In this document: piece after piece, positions 24,338-26,402 of the stretch
How the letters are laid out: each line of letters starts with the position of its first letter
How positions within the stretch are numbered: position 1 is the stretch's first letter
NCBI GenBank assembly: GCA_044230205.1
Contig: JBGARN010000054.1
Coordinates: forward strand, 1 to 26,402
Origin: JAEUTH01 sp044230205
GTDB lineage: Bacteria > Bacteroidota > Bacteroidia > AKYH767-A > OLB10
Reading direction: 5' to 3'
DNA: 26,402 nucleotides
The notes under the pieces: model-generated
Told to the model about the DNA's origin: nothing
Seen by the model: only the letters and a program-made list of their open reading frames with translations
Databases searched by the model: none
Translations under genes and position numbers: made by a program

Positions 24338-25297
24338 TTATTGTTTCATTATTCGTGAGGTAAATACTTCATTTCCCTGTACGATTCTTACCTGGTATAA
24401 TCCGGCAGGCTCACTAAGAAGATTAATCCGTAACAATTGACTTTGTTCTGCAGTTGCTTCAATGTTCCAGTAAGCAATTCGTTTTCCGCTATTATCAAAA
24501 ACTTCAACCTGGGCATTTCCTGAATGTCTGGGTGAGAAGCTGATCGTGCTATAATTTTTTGCAGGGTTGGGATAAGCCGAAAGGATGGTTGGCTCTTTCT
24601 TGTGTTCAATACCGGTAGTTATAGAAGTATAAAAAGTTTTTTTATCAAATGAATAGGTGCCGCTTCCGTCAACTGTTGAATCAGTTACTATGGTAAATAC
24701 AACACCATTAGCCAGCGGTGAAATCCAGTTCCACGTAGTAATTTTATTATGTGATATTTCGGCAGGTATCGGAAAGCCTACATATACATTGGAGTCAGTT
24801 GAATTTTCGATTGTAACTGTTCGTAAAACATTATTAAATGTTCCTGCAGGTGTGATAACAGTTCCATAACCGTCACCGGTTATGGTTGTACTACCATAGC
24901 GATGCATTTCAACAGTTACACCACCAAATGTAACTGATAAGGTGCGTGCAAATAAATCAGTAACGGCAGTATTATACGTAAACGGGTACGACATTACAGT
25001 TTGAGGATTAGAATAGTAATACATGTAATCGTTTACGCCATCGTTAAGGAAATAGCCGAGTAATTGAGTTTGGTTACTGCTAGTTTCATAATACGAATAA
25101 TTGCCAAAGCCTGTTGAGGTAAGATCAAGTGTTACTGTGGCTGAAGGAAAATTAGTTGCATAAGGAGTAGTGGAAGGGTTAACATATTGCAGCAAAAGCG
25201 AAGTGCCGCTTGGATTGGCAGAACCAAAGTTCCATGTTTGATTGATTCCTGAATTTCCCTCATTTACACCATTTGTATCCAGGTCAGTTTGCAACAC
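24338..25297 (-). CDS. T9SS-sorted secreted protein, body without its signal peptide
   Basis: 319 codons from a GTG at 25297; the frame is actually open back to a TAG at 25342-25340, adding P-V-L-N-S-S-I-F-P-A-P-G-Y-T. Mature sequence: T-D-L-D-T-N-G-V-N-E-G then N-Q-T-W-N-F-G near the start, a beta-rich central region with many Tyr/Thr/Ser, and a T9SS type A domain about residues 237-319 (S-A-Y-P-N-P-A-K-N-Y, ending F-T-S-R-I-M-K-Q). No catalytic motif recognised. As it stands the frame lacks a signal peptide, which an exported T9SS cargo needs; signal-like sequence lies just upstream in other frames (25298-25395). I therefore regard the gene as frame-broken at its start, or affected by a sequence error, rather than as a cytosolic protein. 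Confidence 0.8.
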   Translation of the reverse strand: MLQTDLDTNGVNEGNSGINQTWNFGSANPSGTSLLLQYVNPSTTPYATNFPSATVTLDLTSTGFGNYSYYETSSNQTQLLGYFLNDGVNDYMYYYSNPQTVMSYPFTYNTAVTDLFARTLSVTFGGVTVEMHRYGSTTITGDGYGTVITPAGTFNNVLRTVTIENSTDSNVYVGFPIPAEISHNKITTWNWISPLANGVVFTIVTDSTVDGSGTYSFDKKTFYTSITTGIEHKKEPTILSAYPNPAKNYSTISFSPRHSGNAQVEVFDNSGKRIAYWNIEATAEQSQLLRINLLSEPAGLYQVRIVQGNEVFTSRIMKQ

Positions 25298-25395
25298 CGT
25301 ATAGCCCGGTGCCGGAAATATGGATGAATTTAATACTGGCTACAGTTGAAGCATGCAACAAGGTAATAGAGAATAGAATGTTTACGTTTTTTCAT
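25298..25395 (-). pseudogene. Out-of-frame signal peptide of the T9SS protein
   Basis: From the ATG at 25395 the minus strand reads M-K-K-R-K-H-S-I-L-Y-Y-L-V-A-C-F-N-C-S-Q-Y, then a stop. Removing one A from the A6 run after the ATG gives instead M-K-N-V-N-I-L-F-S-I-T-L-L-H-A-S-T-V-A-S, a better signal peptide. Neither is in frame with the mature protein, which begins P-V-L-N-S-S. One or two small indels near the A6 run and/or the AGCCAG at the cleavage site would repair it. Losing one AGCC unit of a former AGCCAGCC is one simple option. Confidence 0.65.
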
Positions 25396-25770
25396 TTTTT
25401 TTAATTCGATTAATTGTGTTTAATAAATGATGATTAATTAAGATTTTGTTATGCCATGATCATTAATCAAGACAGTGCCTTGACGAACAACAGTGGCAAA
25501 TAGTTACAATGCATTATAAATTTTCCGGGTGCAAATTTATTCTTGAAGTATGCAGCAGATATATAAAGGCGACCAACTGCAGATAAAAGCAACTGAAGCG
25601 TAGAAAGAAAAGTATGAAATTGGTTATTAGCTAAATAGTATCAGTTTTAGCGCAGGCCGGACTTTAAGTTATTTGAATGGAGTATTCTATTTACGTATAT
25701 CATTAATGTTGGATAAAATGATAATTAATAAAAGTTACATCATATGTGAATAATAATCAAAATAAATTGA
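25396..25770. other. Intergenic region upstream of the T9SS protein and downstream of alr
   Basis: 375 bp of A/T-rich DNA. On the minus strand TAAATTTG at 25539-25532 fits a -7 element, but I see no matching -33 element and the leader to 25395 would be about 130 nt, so I do not call a promoter. An A8 run precedes the ATG at 25395. No other gene, hairpin with T-run or repeat that I can support. Confidence 0.45.
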
Positions 25771-26402
25771 CTATTCATGATAGTAAACACGTTTCACACG
25801 TTGCGAAACAGAAGTAAGAATTTCATAAGGTATGGTGCCGGTTTGTGCTGCAACATTTTCAATTGGATAATTTTTTCCAAACACAATTACTTCATCACCT
25901 TCATTACAATCTATATGTGTAACATCAAGCATACACATATCCATACAAACATTACCAATTATTGAAGCCTGTTTTCCGTTAACAATCATTTTACCATTGC
26001 CGTTACTCAGTTGCCTGCTTAATCCATCTGCATAGCCTATTGCTACAGTTGCTATACGCATATCCCGGTTTGCAATCCCTTTGCGGCTGTATCCAATTGT
26101 TTCACCTGCAGATACTTTTTTTATTTGCGAAATTGTTGTCTTTAATGTGGCCACTGGCTGAAGCAATTTTTTTTCGGCTGCAGTGCTTCCAATTCCATGC
26201 AGGCCAATACCAAGCCTTACCATTTCAAATTGTGCTTCAGCAAACCTTACTATTCCGGCAGAGTTTAAAATGTGGCGCATTACCGGATAACTGACAGCAC
26301 TTTGAATTTTTTCACACATACTTTTAAATTTTTCAATCTGCTGCTCTGTAAATTTATCATGTACTTTTTCATCACTTCCTGCCAGGTGTGAAAAAACAGA
26401 TT
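25771..26402 (-). CDS. alr: Alanine racemase, C-terminal part (runs off right edge)
   Basis: The frame is open to the window edge, so the internal Met at 26319 is not the start: 27 further codons upstream match the family (S-V-F-S-H-L-A-G-S-D-E-K, then F-T-E-Q-Q-I-E-K-F). It converts L- to D-alanine with PLP for peptidoglycan. Seen: V-R-L-G-I-G-L-H-G, whose Arg contacts the PLP ring nitrogen; G-E-T-I-G-Y-S-R-K-G, whose Tyr is the catalytic base for the L-isomer; V-A-I-G-Y-A-D-G; and G-N-V-C-M-D-M. The PLP Lys lies outside. In many Bacteroidota this domain is the C-terminal half of a MurF-Alr fusion; the window cannot tell which. The gene ends V-K-R-V-Y-Y-H-E. Confidence 0.92.
   Translation of the reverse strand, partial: SVFSHLAGSDEKVHDKFTEQQIEKFKSMCEKIQSAVSYPVMRHILNSAGIVRFAEAQFEMVRLGIGLHGIGSTAAEKKLLQPVATLKTTISQIKKVSAGETIGYSRKGIANRDMRIATVAIGYADGLSRQLSNGNGKMIVNGKQASIIGNVCMDMCMLDVTHIDCNEGDEVIVFGKNYPIENVAAQTGTIPYEILTSVSQRVKRVYYHE

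Noticed and set aside
26317..26319. ATG at 26319 as the alanine racemase start
   Set aside because: Upstream codons to the window edge continue the family sequence, so the gene is simply cut by the window.

Overview
The window reads as a chromosomal segment of a Bacteroidota bacterium, most plausibly from the Chitinophagales/Sphingobacteriales side (inference from gene content only). Support: low G+C, several proteins ending in type IX secretion (T9SS) sorting domains, PKD/Ig/SprB-like repeat proteins, TPR-containing sensor kinases without HAMP domains, one TAnnTTTG-type promoter, and decayed Reg_prop material. I saw no tRNA, rRNA, CRISPR array, transposase or phage structural cluster.

Layout. 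1-692 (-): N-terminus of a secreted PKD-like protein that runs off the left edge. 788-2419 (-) adenine deaminase, divergent from 2558-4678 (+) recG. 4856-7606 (+): two-component pair 1, a TPR/HisKA_3 sensor kinase followed by a NarL/LuxR-type regulator. 8011-9648 (+): secreted fibre-like protein with a phage-type S74 chaperone and a T9SS signal. 9963-10475 (-): YkgJ-type cysteine-cluster gene broken by one stop codon. 10599-13424 (-): polA. 13613-14230 (+): collapsed remnant of a Reg_prop sensor kinase. 14266-16964 (+): two-component pair 2, a TPR/HisKA_2 kinase overlapping a LytTR regulator. 17138-17335 (+): small CxxC/CxxC protein. 17385-23412 (+): about 2,000-codon secreted M43 metalloprotease with Ig-like repeats and nested LamG domains, split by two closely spaced frameshifts. 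23731-24258 (+): small secreted protein of unknown role. 24338-25395 (-): T9SS-sorted protein with a frame-broken N-terminus. 25771-26402 (-): C-terminal part of alanine racemase, running off the right edge.

How the genes may work together. The housekeeping genes (ade, recG, polA, alr) are interspersed with an accessory theme: sensing plus cell-surface or secreted proteins. Pair 1 and the S74/T9SS gene share a perfect TACCA-N4-TGGTA inverted repeat in their three upstream regions and nowhere else that I noticed, which suggests an autoregulated local regulon of the LuxR-type regulator. Behind the LytTR regulator lie GTCAC/T repeats spaced near whole helical turns (31, 21 and 32 bp), upstream of the small Cys protein and the giant protease. 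My working model is two parallel kinase/regulator modules, each controlling a neighbouring T9SS-exported surface protein.

Another theme is decay. Four accessory genes are damaged (nonsense codon, internal deletion, double frameshift, signal-peptide frameshift), while recG, polA, ade and both two-component pairs are open. Sequencing error cannot be excluded for the frameshifts.
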